NCBI GenBank assembly: GCA_026874595.1
Contig: CM049311.1
Span: forward strand, 37,964,676-38,028,675
Source of the DNA: Sipunculus nudus
Taxonomy: Eukaryota; Annelida; Sipuncula; Golfingiida; Sipunculidae
DNA: 64,000 bases
Direction: 5' to 3'
Position numbers and translations under genes: made by a program. This document shows, in pieces, positions 36,801-46,582 of this stretch (its first letter is position 1; each line of letters opens with the position of its first letter). The notes beneath the pieces are model-generated. The model made no database searches. It had not been told where the DNA came from and saw nothing but the letters and a program-made list of their open reading frames with translations.

Positions 36801-39800
36801 TCTAAGTGGACATTTAATTGAGTTCTGATATTTAGAGCAAAAACAAATTGAGACTGTGAAAAAGTGGTTGATATTTTGACGTGATCTCTTAACCAAGGAT
36901 GAAAGGTTTTACTGTATATAAATTGTATGTGTCACTATATATGTGTGTTTGTGTATGTGTTTGATATGAATGAGTATTTGAGGGTTTGTGCACTCTTTAA
37001 ATCTTTATAAAATTAATAAAATCTGGAATCTAAATTTAAGTTGTCATAAGTCCTCAAATTTTTAAAAAATTCAGAATTTATTGAAATCTGATCATCTGAC
37101 AGTTCAAACATTATTTTGCCAAAGTTCTGTAATTGATCATAAATTCATAAATAATAAAAACTGCACAAAGAAGACTATGAAAATTCTTTGTAAAACTTGC
37201 ATTCTGATTTACTGAGTACAAAACAGTACATCAAATCTAAAATCACACAGAAATTAATATAAAACAGCTCTTTAAATGCTCTCTGTTGGATATTTTAGAC
37301 ATTATTTTTTAAATGTGGCTTACATTAATATCTTCATCTATTTCATGATAGAATGGTTTATAAATAATTGCATTGACTCAACAGAGACTGTAATGCTCTT
37401 TCAGGATAACTTGTTTGAGTGGCATTTTACCATAAGAGGACCAGTGGATTCAGAGTTTGATGGAGGTCTTTACCATGGACGCATCATACTGCCCCCAGAG
37501 TATCCCATGAAGCCCCCAAGTATTATCCTGCTCACAGTAAGTGTCTGCATAATTCTGACCAAAACAGTCCCCAGCAATCATCCAATGTCTATTCTTAACA
37601 AAACAGCCCTGGCCCAGGAATCACCAGGAAATTCTTACCTAGATAGTCAAGTTTTCTGGCATGTTTTTATGAAAGATTCAAGGGAGTATATTTAGTCAAT
37701 AGACATCCTTTAGCAGGACATATATAGGAATCCTCAAGACTAAATTGACCTAAACATTCCTCTAGTGTTGATCCTCAAGACTAAACTGACCTAAACTTTC
37801 CTCTAAAGTGATGATCTCTATAACTGAACTGACCTAGACATTTTTCTAGTGATGCTTCCCAGGATAAAACTGATCTTAACATTCCTCTATAATGATGATC
37901 CCCAGGATCAAATTGACCTAAACATTCCTCTTGTGATGATCCCCGGGGTTTAATTGACCTAAACATACCTCTAGTGATGATCCTCAAGACTAAACTGACC
38001 TAAACATTCCTATAAAGTGATGATCTCTAGGACTGAACTGACCTAAACATTCTTTTAGTTATGATCCTGAGGATTAAACTGATCAAAACATTCCTCTATA
38101 GTGATGCTTCCCAGAATCAAATTGACTTAAACATTCCTCTAGTGATGATTCCCAGGATCAAATTGACTTAAACATTCCTGTAGTGATGATCTCCAGGATC
38201 AAACTGACTTAAACATTCCTCTAGTGTTGATCCTCAAGACTTAACTGACCTAAACATTTCTCTAAAGTGATGATCTCTAGGACTGAACTGATCTAGAAAT
38301 TCTTCTAGTGATGATCATTTGGATTAAACTGATCTAAACATTCCTCTGGTGATGATCCTCAAGATTAAACTGACCTAAACATTCCTCTAGTGTTGATCCT
38401 TAAGACTAATCTGACCTAAACATTCCTCTAGTGTTGATGACCTGGAATAAACTGAACTAATCATTCCTCTAATGATAATGCTGTGGACTAAACCGATTCC
38501 ATTCCTCACACATAATCATAATTCCTGACAGCGTTCTTTGTAATTGGTTCTAGAAGTTTTCAACTGCATCACTATCTAATCTTTAGACACTCAAATCATA
38601 CAATCTAAAACTTATCTTGACCTGGTACCCATAATTATGAGGTACATGGAAGTCTGTGACAGAGCCTGGAGGAGGCTGCTGTATCCTTGATTATTTGCTG
38701 TAAAATTCATCCTTTACAGCAGGCTTATTATTTGTATTTATTGGACCTTTATTAAGGTTATTGTACTGAAATTTGTCAATGCTTGTGAATAGCATTATTG
38801 ATTTTCTTTCATGTGTTTCAGCCAAATGGGCGTTTTGAAATCTTCAAGAAGATCTGTCTCAGTATATCTGGTCATCATCCCGAGTCATGGCAGCCATCTT
38901 GGTCCAGTAAGTATTCCACAAGCAACAATAAAAACTTTTAATTCTGGAAAAAAGGCCATTTATCAGGACTTCACTTTATAAACTGTACACAAATACCTGT
39001 TTACATGGATTCTGAGAAAGCTGGCTGTACTATTATTCCGATTGTATACTCATTCATTAGTCTCAGTGGTAGTAGTTCATACTATAAAGTCTTTTGGCTG
39101 ATACACTTTCAAAGACCTTGATTCAGCAAGCCACTCTAGCATTTATTTCATGAATAATGAACAAGCCTGCAAATGTTCGATTAAAATGTGACAATAAACT
39201 GTCCACACACAGTCTGAACAAGAGCATAGGCGCAAGAAACAGAACAGGCTTATATGGGTTTATTGTTCCCCGCTTCCACAGAATGGGGAACTTGATTTGG
39301 GTTTGTCTGTCTGTCCATCTGTCCCTCTGTCCGTCCGTCAGGTTCGCTTCTCTGTGATAACTTTCCTAAATATTATCTGATTTCATTCAAATTTGGGTCA
39401 GTGATTGCTGTCATACATACCTTGGTTGGGATTGGTTTTGGAGTGTCTTCCTGGCAATTTGTTATCACCAGCTCCAAAACAAACAAAAAATTTCCCTTTT
39501 GTTCCCAATTCGTGACAAAAAATATTACATGTGGAGACATCTTCAGGATACAATAAAAAATGAAACACAAGCACTATGACATGTGGAGACATCTTCTAGG
39601 GAAAATAAAAACTAAAGCATATTGACAAGGCAAGCATGAAGATTACAGGAAGCTAAAATAACAAGAGGCCGAAGCTTAGGTCATAAATTCCACAGATTTG
39701 CTTGTTTGATTGTTAGACCTGATACCCACCTGTGCTACACATTTGATCAAACATTGCACCATGCATCAACATAGAACGAGTGGACGCTAGTTGTTTGATT

Positions 39801-42218
39801 GGTTCATTTGTTTTGTTCATTGTTCATAAAATAATGCCAAAATGGCTCGTTCAATCAAGGTCTGTGAAATGTAGCCAGCTGTCACAGACTTTAGAGTATG
39901 AAGATGCGTTCTCAAAAGTAGGTAACAAAAGTTTATTCATTATTTTATCATTGAAACAAAATCAATAAATTTCTGAATTTACAAGAAAAGTCCAGGATTA
40001 TATTTTGCCTGGAAGGGCAGATATCCTGTTTAAAGAAGAAAAATAAATAAATTTCAACATTTAAGATAGATATAATTTATCAATTCCTTGCAAGGAAATT
40101 ATATATTATCAATGAAAAATTGTCATGATTCTGAACTATCAATCAAGATGGAGCAGAAATTTAATGTCAGGTTCATTTTGTATATATTTTCAGTAAGGAC
40201 AGCTTTGTTGGCCATTATTGGTTTTATGCCTACACATGGACATGGAGCCATCGGTAGTTTGGACTACACTCCAGAAGAAAGAAAGGTCCTGGCCCGCAAG
40301 TAAGAATTTTAAACAATAAATTTCCTTTAATATTCAAAGCTTAATTGAGACAAAATGTCTTTTAGATGAATCCATCTGTCAAAATATTTTTTTATTTTTA
40401 TACAGTACTTTTAAGTGCCTATATTTTCAACAATTAGGTCACAAGAATGGAAGTGCTCAGAGTGTGGAACCATCAGGAATCGACTGCGACCGGTGACTGA
40501 AGCCTCAAAGAAGACCACAGAAGAAGCCAAAGAACTGGCATCTCAGATTGATTTCCAGGTGAGTTGACTCTGTGGCTCAGTACAAATGTCAGGTATTCAT
40601 GTAAGATCAACAGCTAAAGTGCTGTAAAACATCCAAATTACCACCACCAATAGAACCACCAGTGGTCACCTTTTTGAGGTTGTCTTTTAAGTGAGGTCTT
40701 GTATAAAGACTTGGGACCATGAACAAGTGATCATTATTTTGAGGTGGTCACCAGACAAGGTGGTTGTTAAGCATGGTTTCAGTTGATAGTTTTATGTGTA
40801 CTTATACTGAAGTCAACCAGACGAATAAGTTTATTTTATTAAATTCACATTATTAGGTTATCTCAATTGAATAGTATTAATGATTACCTATAAAGACTTT
40901 CTTATGAACTCAGTTTTCTATATAAGGATTGATTGTGGTGGCACTTGACCATTATCATGTTACCCTGGCAACCTGGCGTGGCTATGAGAATGGGTTGTAG
41001 TTGCCCGTCCAAGGTTGGTGGTTTTCTCCGGGTACTCCAGTTTCCTCCACCCTTACCAGCTACCGAGTGCCAACATCCCAGCCATGGAGTGCCTATTATT
41101 AGTTATTATAACTAGTTGTACAATCTATGTAAAATAAATAAAGTTTATAACATACTCCTGTGGCAATGCCTCAGAAGTGGGCCTCATAAATCCTGAGAAA
41201 TATGACATTATATTCCCAAGGGGCTATCACAGTGCCATCTATCAGAAAGTGTGTCAGCTTAACCCAGCCAATATTTGACAGAACAATTTATTTACTAGTC
41301 TCCTGTATTTCACTTGTCTAAATAAACCTCCTTTATTACTGACAGGGTGAGAAGGAGAAGAAGAACTCAGCAGGATCAGCAAGTCCAGTAAAAGCTGCCT
41401 CCGAAGAGAAGCAGGAGACTGGCTCAGGATCTGGTGCCGAGGGGTCCATGCCTTCCAGTCCATCTGAAGCAGGCGCTGCAGGGCCTGCTAGTTCAGCTGC
41501 ACCAGGAAGCACAGCACAGCCAGCAGGGACCTTTCCGATGATGCCACCAGGGATGTTTATGCCGCCTTTCATGAATCCTCTGCTTATGCAAAACATGCGC
41601 CAACAAGGGGCACAGGGAGCCCAGAGAATGCCACAGTTTCCTCCCAACTTTTGGCCAATGGGATCACCTGCAGGGGGGTCAGGTGCACAAGGTCAAGGAC
41701 AGTTCAGATTTCCCATGATGCCACCTGGTTCATTTCCAAATAACACCTTTCCCAGCTCATTTAGTTTTCCAAGTACCAGTGCAACAGCCACACCAACAAG
41801 TTCAAGCAGCAGTACTAGCAGCAATACAGTTAGCAGTGTATCACAAAGTCCTGTTCAGAGCAGTCCAGCACAGTCAAACCCACAAATCCAGGAAGCAGTC
41901 AGGGATGATGCTGGTTCCAGCAATTCTCCAGCACAGCCAAGCGGCAGCCCTGATTCACAAGCAGGTACAGCTGTGACTGATGGCTTACGACAGAGACAGA
42001 CAGAGCGAGCTGCAGCAAGAGCTGCAGCTCCCATAAATCAAACCCCTCAACCAGCAGAACTACCAAGACAGCACCAGCCACAGTCATTATCTGCTTACCT
42101 CCGCTCAGAAAACACTTTTGTACTTTTCTTCATGGCCCTTCTGGCCCTAGCAATCATTTTACTTGTTGCACGGAGATTATACAAACTGGGACCTGACTTG
42201 GATTTTAACAGGATATGA
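33828..42218 (+). CDS. UBE2J1: UBE2J1, tail-anchored ER ubiquitin-conjugating enzyme E2, seven coding exons
   Basis: Exons: 33828-33858, 36630-36703, 37405-37536, 38822-38906, 40194-40299, 40438-40558 and 41346-42218. Phases are consistent, giving 1,422 nt and 473 aa. MEGQYNLRSPAVKRLMKEA starts the protein as in human UBE2J1. The UBC fold carries DNLFEWHFTIRG (36-47), PPEYPMKPPSIILLT (to 79), TPNGRF in place of the usual HPN, and the active-site Cys91 in KKICLSISGHHPESW. GFMPTHGHGAIGSLDYTPEE follows. A CSEC pair is at 149-152. The C terminus has one hydrophobic segment (about 440-458, TFVLFFMALLALAIILLVA) followed by RRLYK, the tail anchor. The E2 faces the cytosol and works in ER-associated degradation with HRD1-type ligases (family knowledge, yeast Ubc6). 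The linker (184-437) is rich in S, P, Q, A and M and makes the protein about 155 residues longer than human. Confidence 0.96.
34050..36629. other. UBE2J1 intron 1, mostly unrecognised; one coding-like island
   Basis: The intron is 2.8 kb. A frame of 112 codons at 34434-34772 has no family signature. A GC-rich island at 35095-35235 stands out from AT-rich surroundings (see the separate entry). A C-run lies at 36257-36264. Confidence 0.5.
35110..35232 (+). other. GC-rich coding-like island in UBE2J1 intron 1
   Basis: The plus frame from ATG 35110 reads MHLFCRGSQ, a TAG stop, then SGAQHTLALGQNCKLRLLKS and MHVVFDKSLV before TGA at 35230-35232. Base composition and CpG content are unlike the flanks. 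It may be a pseudogene piece, a captured exon fragment or an unrelated GC-rich repeat. I do not recognise it. Confidence 0.3.
36746..36914. mobile_element. 169-bp MITE with TA target duplication
   Basis: Ends are CAGTGAAACCTT and, in reverse complement, CAGTAAAACCTT, flanked by TA at 36744-36745 and 36915-36916. It is inserted in UBE2J1 intron 2. A related, more diverged copy with GACCACCACC-like and AGTGGTCA-like blocks lies at about 40625-40795 in intron 6. Confidence 0.75.
37700..38490 (+). repeat. 41-bp minisatellite in UBE2J1 intron 3
   Basis: The unit is CTAAACATTCCTCTAGTGAT followed by GATCCTCAAGACTAAACTGAC, with about 18 diverged copies and occasional 42-bp units. The array accounts for most of the 1.3-kb intron between exons 3 and 4. 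Its sequence is unrelated to the 41-bp array in NSUN4. Confidence 0.85.
39076..39903. mobile_element. Long-TIR element (family D) interrupted by a second insertion
   Basis: The left end TTCATACTATAAAGTC...TTCAAAGACCTTGATTCAGC and right end GGTCTGTGAAATGTAGCC...ACTTTAGAGTATGAAG form inverted repeats. They match the intact copy at 60765-61185 on both sides. The middle (about 39262-39690) is foreign: it begins with CCCCGCTTCCACAGAATGGG and a run of TGTCTGTCCATCTGTCCCTC. The whole lies in UBE2J1 intron 4. Confidence 0.65.
39262..39690. mobile_element. Repeat inserted within the family D element
   Basis: It opens with a CCGCTTCCACAGAATGGGGA block and a CTGTCC/GTCCGTC run, then carries a 53-bp internal duplication (ACATGTGGAGACATCTTC at about 39528 and 39581), and ends around ACAAGAGGCCGAAGC. 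The opening is of the type common in mollusc genomes. Exact borders are uncertain. Confidence 0.45.
41010..41150 (+). repeat. SINE-like family C, copy 2 (3' end)
   Basis: GGTTGGTGGTTTTCTCCGGG, CCAGTTTCCTCCACCCTTAC and TAACTAGTTGTACAATCTATG followed by AAATAAATAAAG match the copy at 32390-32520. It lies in UBE2J1 intron 6, about 200 bp before the last exon. Confidence 0.65.
41346..42218 (+). CDS. UBE2J1: UBE2J1 last exon: low-complexity linker and tail anchor
   Basis: An 873-nt exon (290 codons) starts after acceptor TTACTGACAG. It opens with a charged GEKEKKNSAGSAS stretch, then a Met/Pro/Phe-rich part in which FPMMPPG occurs twice (residues about 246-252 and 305-311), then a Ser/Thr-rich run (S-T-S-S repeats) and a Gln/Pro/Ala part, and ends with the transmembrane anchor. 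TGA stop at 42216-42218. Confidence 0.95.
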   Translation, partial: GEKEKKNSAGSASPVKAASEEKQETGSGSGAEGSMPSSPSEAGAAGPASSAAPGSTAQPAGTFPMMPPGMFMPPFMNPLLMQNMRQQGAQGAQRMPQFPPNFWPMGSPAGGSGAQGQGQFRFPMMPPGSFPNNTFPSSFSFPSTSATATPTSSSSSTSSNTVSSVSQSPVQSSPAQSNPQIQEAVRDDAGSSNSPAQPSGSPDSQAGTAVTDGLRQRQTERAAARAAAPINQTPQPAELPRQHQPQSLSAYLRSENTFVLFFMALLALAIILLVARRLYKLGPDLDFNRI

Positions 42219-45120
42219 TTTTGCTGTTTATTTATGATTATAATCATACATAGGTGAAACATCATGGGGACTACATGTACAGCCTTATAATTATTTGTGA
42301 CAAGCTTCAACATCTCTTCATGGGGAAAAATGGTCCAGCTCTTTGACATTCCTGCTTTTGGGCCCTTGATCATAAAATGTGCATGCAATCCTAATGCTCA
42401 TTTTGTATATTTCAGCCTGTCTGTAGAATTGAATTCAGCATTGTAAAGATCATGCTTGCTCTGGTTACAACCAGCTGTAATATGTGGCATCAGGATTGGA
42501 AAACTTGTCAGGATGCAAATGTGAAAATCCTGACATCAACACAGGTCAGGCAAATAATGCTTGACGGGCATAAAAATGACATGTATGCATAATCAGTTTG
42601 ATGGTCAGTGTTTTGGACTATGTTGAAAGGTCATAGTATATTGGAAGTTCAGAGTGTTTTGAATTGTGATGGACAGTAAGTGTGTGGGGGTTATTCAGAG
42701 TGTGTGGGACAGCTACAGTGTGTGGGACAGTGGATGTGTGGGACAGGTGGTGTGGGACATGTAGGAGACACTTGTCAGCAAGTGTCTGAATGTGGTGCAA
42801 GCAGAGGATGAGTCAGCCAGCCAAAAAGTGGGGCAGGCAGAGAATATGGATGCCAGCCTTACAGGTAAGAATGGGAAGCAGGCACTTAGCCAGCAGAGTA
42901 TGTTGATGCCGACTGAGAAAATGGGTCATTTCAGCAGGAAGAGGGAGAGAGAAAGCAAAGCAAAGTTTGTGGTACAGAAAGTGAGCAAGGTAAAGGGTAT
43001 CCATGACTATAGGTGAACAAAATTTAAGCTGCTGCAGTTTCGGGAATAAGAAGCAGATTCACTAGAATACTGTGATGGACAGAAAATATAATACTTCAGG
43101 TCTGCATGCAAGGAATTTGTTTCATACATTACATAAACTAGGAATAAGCTTTATCAAGAATGCAGGCCTCTCTACCATGTGGCTGGTCCTTATTATAGGA
43201 TGTTCCTCAACCCATGTTTGCACTCGCTTATTCAGCCCAAATTGTCCAGGTACATTCATGCCTAAGTGACTGTACATTTGTGAATAATCCTGAAAGTCTT
43301 TCCTGGACCTTGATCATAAGGCAGATCCTGACAAAAAATTCTAATTGGTTCTTCAATGGCCCATTCCCAAATTGCCCTGAAAATTTTATATGATTCCATT
43401 CTTAATTACATGAGTTCTGTTGTGAACAATATGCACACACACACATGGGAAAGAATATATACCATCCTGGTGGAAGCAAAAAAATTGGCTAAGTATTTTT
43501 AAGAAAAATTAGTATGAAGGTACCAGAAATAGGATGGCCAGTCTTGCCTTATTATTTTCAGTATCAAGGGTCAGGGGGGTGAGGGGTTCTCAGCATCCAA
43601 GTGATATCAGTCTGTTGGACCAAGCAAGACTTTGTTAGTTCAAAGTTAAATGATTTACTGGTACCTGAGGTACTCCTGGTCACAGTAAAAGCATCTGGCT
43701 GTAACTCCTGTATGATGTGCAAAATCCACATTAAACATCAGATGAATAACCATAACATTTTTGTTACAGGATCGACTGGGTTTAATAGTGGTAGAAATTG
43801 GTTGCAAAAATCATATTCACTGATTGAAAGATCATAAGTGACCACTGATCAATTGATAATCGATTATATCATGTATCTTCTACCAGTTTATTCCCATGAA
43901 ATCTGCTGTATAGAAATATACCTAGAATATTGACAGAGTAAATTAAGCTTAACTTGTACATAACATCTTGCTGAAAAGTCAAGAAAATGGCTGGGTTAAA
44001 TATTATTAACACTTACCGGTATTCATGCCACAAGGTTAAATTTTAACGCAGTTCGTGGTTTTGTGCACTGTTTTGGTTATATCTATTACAAAATTACAAT
44101 ATTTCATCTGGATAATATGACATTTTTGGATGTGCATCATTGGTGATAGATTATGCAGTAATAAAACCAAATGATTTTGAAAGAAAATGACCAATTATTG
44201 ATATAATCAATCAATTGGAACACCAATACCATTTATCCTGGTCTTCTGGTTGGTCCTGTGTATAAACAGAGGGATAATTATTTATGATATTTTCTGATGA
44301 TTTATCTTCAAGGACATACAGCAGGGTGATGGTATTAGGGACATGGCTCAACTTTTATCTTGTTTTCTGTTAAAGATTTGTGATATACAACAGTTACTAA
44401 TAAGATTAATTTACAATGTTCCTTTACCAGTCATCTTTTGCAGGAGAACAAAGAACAGTATTTAAATGAATGATATTTATTGCTATAGTTTCACTGTATG
44501 TATGTGTTATTAAATATAATGATCTTGTATTACATTACCTGCTTTATCATTTGTCACCTTTGCGTGAGATAACAATATGTGGTTCTACTACTTCAGAGAG
44601 AATAACAGTGCAAAGTCTGCCAAGGCCATGATTTGAATGACACAAATAGGTCCTAAATGATGTGGTGATAATTCTCTAAGACTCATGGTCTTACCCTTGA
44701 ATAGGTATCCATTTTGAAATGTTTGAATGATTTCTGGGTGTTGGGATTATGGTTTGGTTGATGCATAAATGCAGGGGTTGTCACCTACAGGCAAACGCGT
44801 GCACAGAAAGGCATAATCCATTTTGTACCAATCCATTGGAAAGGTGAACACCTAGATGTTTTCCACATTAGTAGCTGATAAGTAATAACAAACACGACAT
44901 TAAAACGAAATATTTTGCAGGTGGTCATCCCCCAACTTTTCCTATAACAAGGCCTACAGGCCTAATGCGAACCTGTGCAATGGGATTACACCAGGCATAA
45001 TGCTTTAATGCTTGACCATTACTTTTCAAGAACATGTGTACCATGTATATGAACAATGCAAGTACTAAACACTTTGAACAAGAAATAATTGCACGAACAA
45101 CACTGCTGAAATACAGGGTA
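42219..45120. other. Region downstream of UBE2J1; no gene supported
   Basis: The 3' UTR must lie here but I did not find an unambiguous AATAAA close to the stop codon. A GTGTGGGACAG-type short repeat lies at 42665-42765, and a GGGTCAGGGGGGTGAGGGG run at 43569-43587. Short frames have no recognisable signature. Confidence 0.5.
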
Positions 45121-45129
45121 AGGTGCACA

Positions 45130-45410
45130 CACACAAAAATGATTGTAGCTGGCACCACCAGTCTTGTATACAACGCAGAGATATATACATATGCCCAATG
45201 TCAGACTGATATGTCAAACCCCTCCTGCGAAATAAGCAGGAACATACACTGTGCAAAAATTACTGTAGGTGGTGCCACAAGTCTTGTACACGATAAAGTT
45301 ACCCAATATGTATAATTTTGCCAAGTTTCAGGCTGATGTATCAAATTCCTCTGTAGAAATAAGTAGGTGCATATACTGTGCAAAAGTCAATGTAGGTGGC
45401 AACTTCCCTT
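45130..45410. repeat. Three units of the GGTGGCACCACC tandem family
   Basis: GGCACCACCAGTCTTGTATA (about 45152), GGTGGTGCCACAAGTCTTGT (about 45270) and AGGTGGCAACTTCC (about 45395) with CAGGCTGATRTATCAAA links repeat at about 120 bp. These are the same family as the intronic array at 4700-5880. Confidence 0.65.
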
Positions 45411-46582
45411 GAGTTTGATGCACAGGGCTGACCAGGCTTAGGTGATTAAGACAGTTGCCCCCGAGTGACAAATTGCTGCCTCAAGCTACTGCACTGAATG
45501 AACTCTTCACCTGCACCTGGCTGATCTGAGTGAACTTTTTACCTGTACCTGCATGCACTCAGTGAACTATTGACCAGTTGCATAATTTGACACAGTTGAC
45601 AGTCTGCCAAAGCCATAAATAGATCCAGGCTGAACTTTGGTACCAAATCTGATCAGTGAGCAGTCTGCCAAAGCTATAAATAGAATGCAGCTACTGCACT
45701 GAGTGATCTCTTGACCTATACCTTGCTGCACTTCTTCCAATCCTGGCACTGTGCCATAACTATTTATACAGCTGACATCATCTTGGCTAATGGCCAACAT
45801 CAAGGCACTGGCAATCAATCTGCCAATGGTAAACCAATTGCTGCCATCTGTACACAAAAGTGGTCCCTACTTGAAATAACTTTTCCCAATACAAAATGAT
45901 TTTCAGCTGACTTTTTTTAATAAGGAAATCAGGAATATATGTAAAATTATCACAGATGCATACTGAATGCAAAATTATAATACAGATACATCTCATCGAT
46001 GGCAAATTCTTGAATTAAGTGGAGTATGGATTCCAATAATTTATAATCCATACAGTAGTCCTTATATTGCCACAGAGAGCTTAATATCCATGATTGTAAC
46101 ATTGCCTGGTATGATGAATAATTTAAATCATCAATCTAATTTTTTTTAAATGCTTTTAAAAAACATTCTTGTCAATATTAAAACCAATGATAACCTAAAA
46201 TCTAAATGTCTAGCGGCACGATGTAATAGATGCTGATAAACTGGTGCCAGGCTAGATGTAACAGCTAACATATATGGTAAAATGACTCCATTCAATCTCC
46301 ATAATTCAGCCAAAAATCATTTATGTGGAACCATTTAAGACAATTATTATAAGAATTATTGTAGGGATTATTCTGGTAAAATATTAAACTGGCTTTGGTG
46401 GCGTCAGTGGAAAAATGTTTAGCAGGTTTATAACTCGTATAGGAAGATACAGCAAACTGGCCAAGTTCAGCTTCCCCTAACTCAGCCAAAAAGCACTGAA
46501 CCAAAACCATTTGAACAAACTTGAATTATCAACATCTGAGGATAATTAATTTGTAAGATTTAAGAATTTGGCCCAGTGTTTT

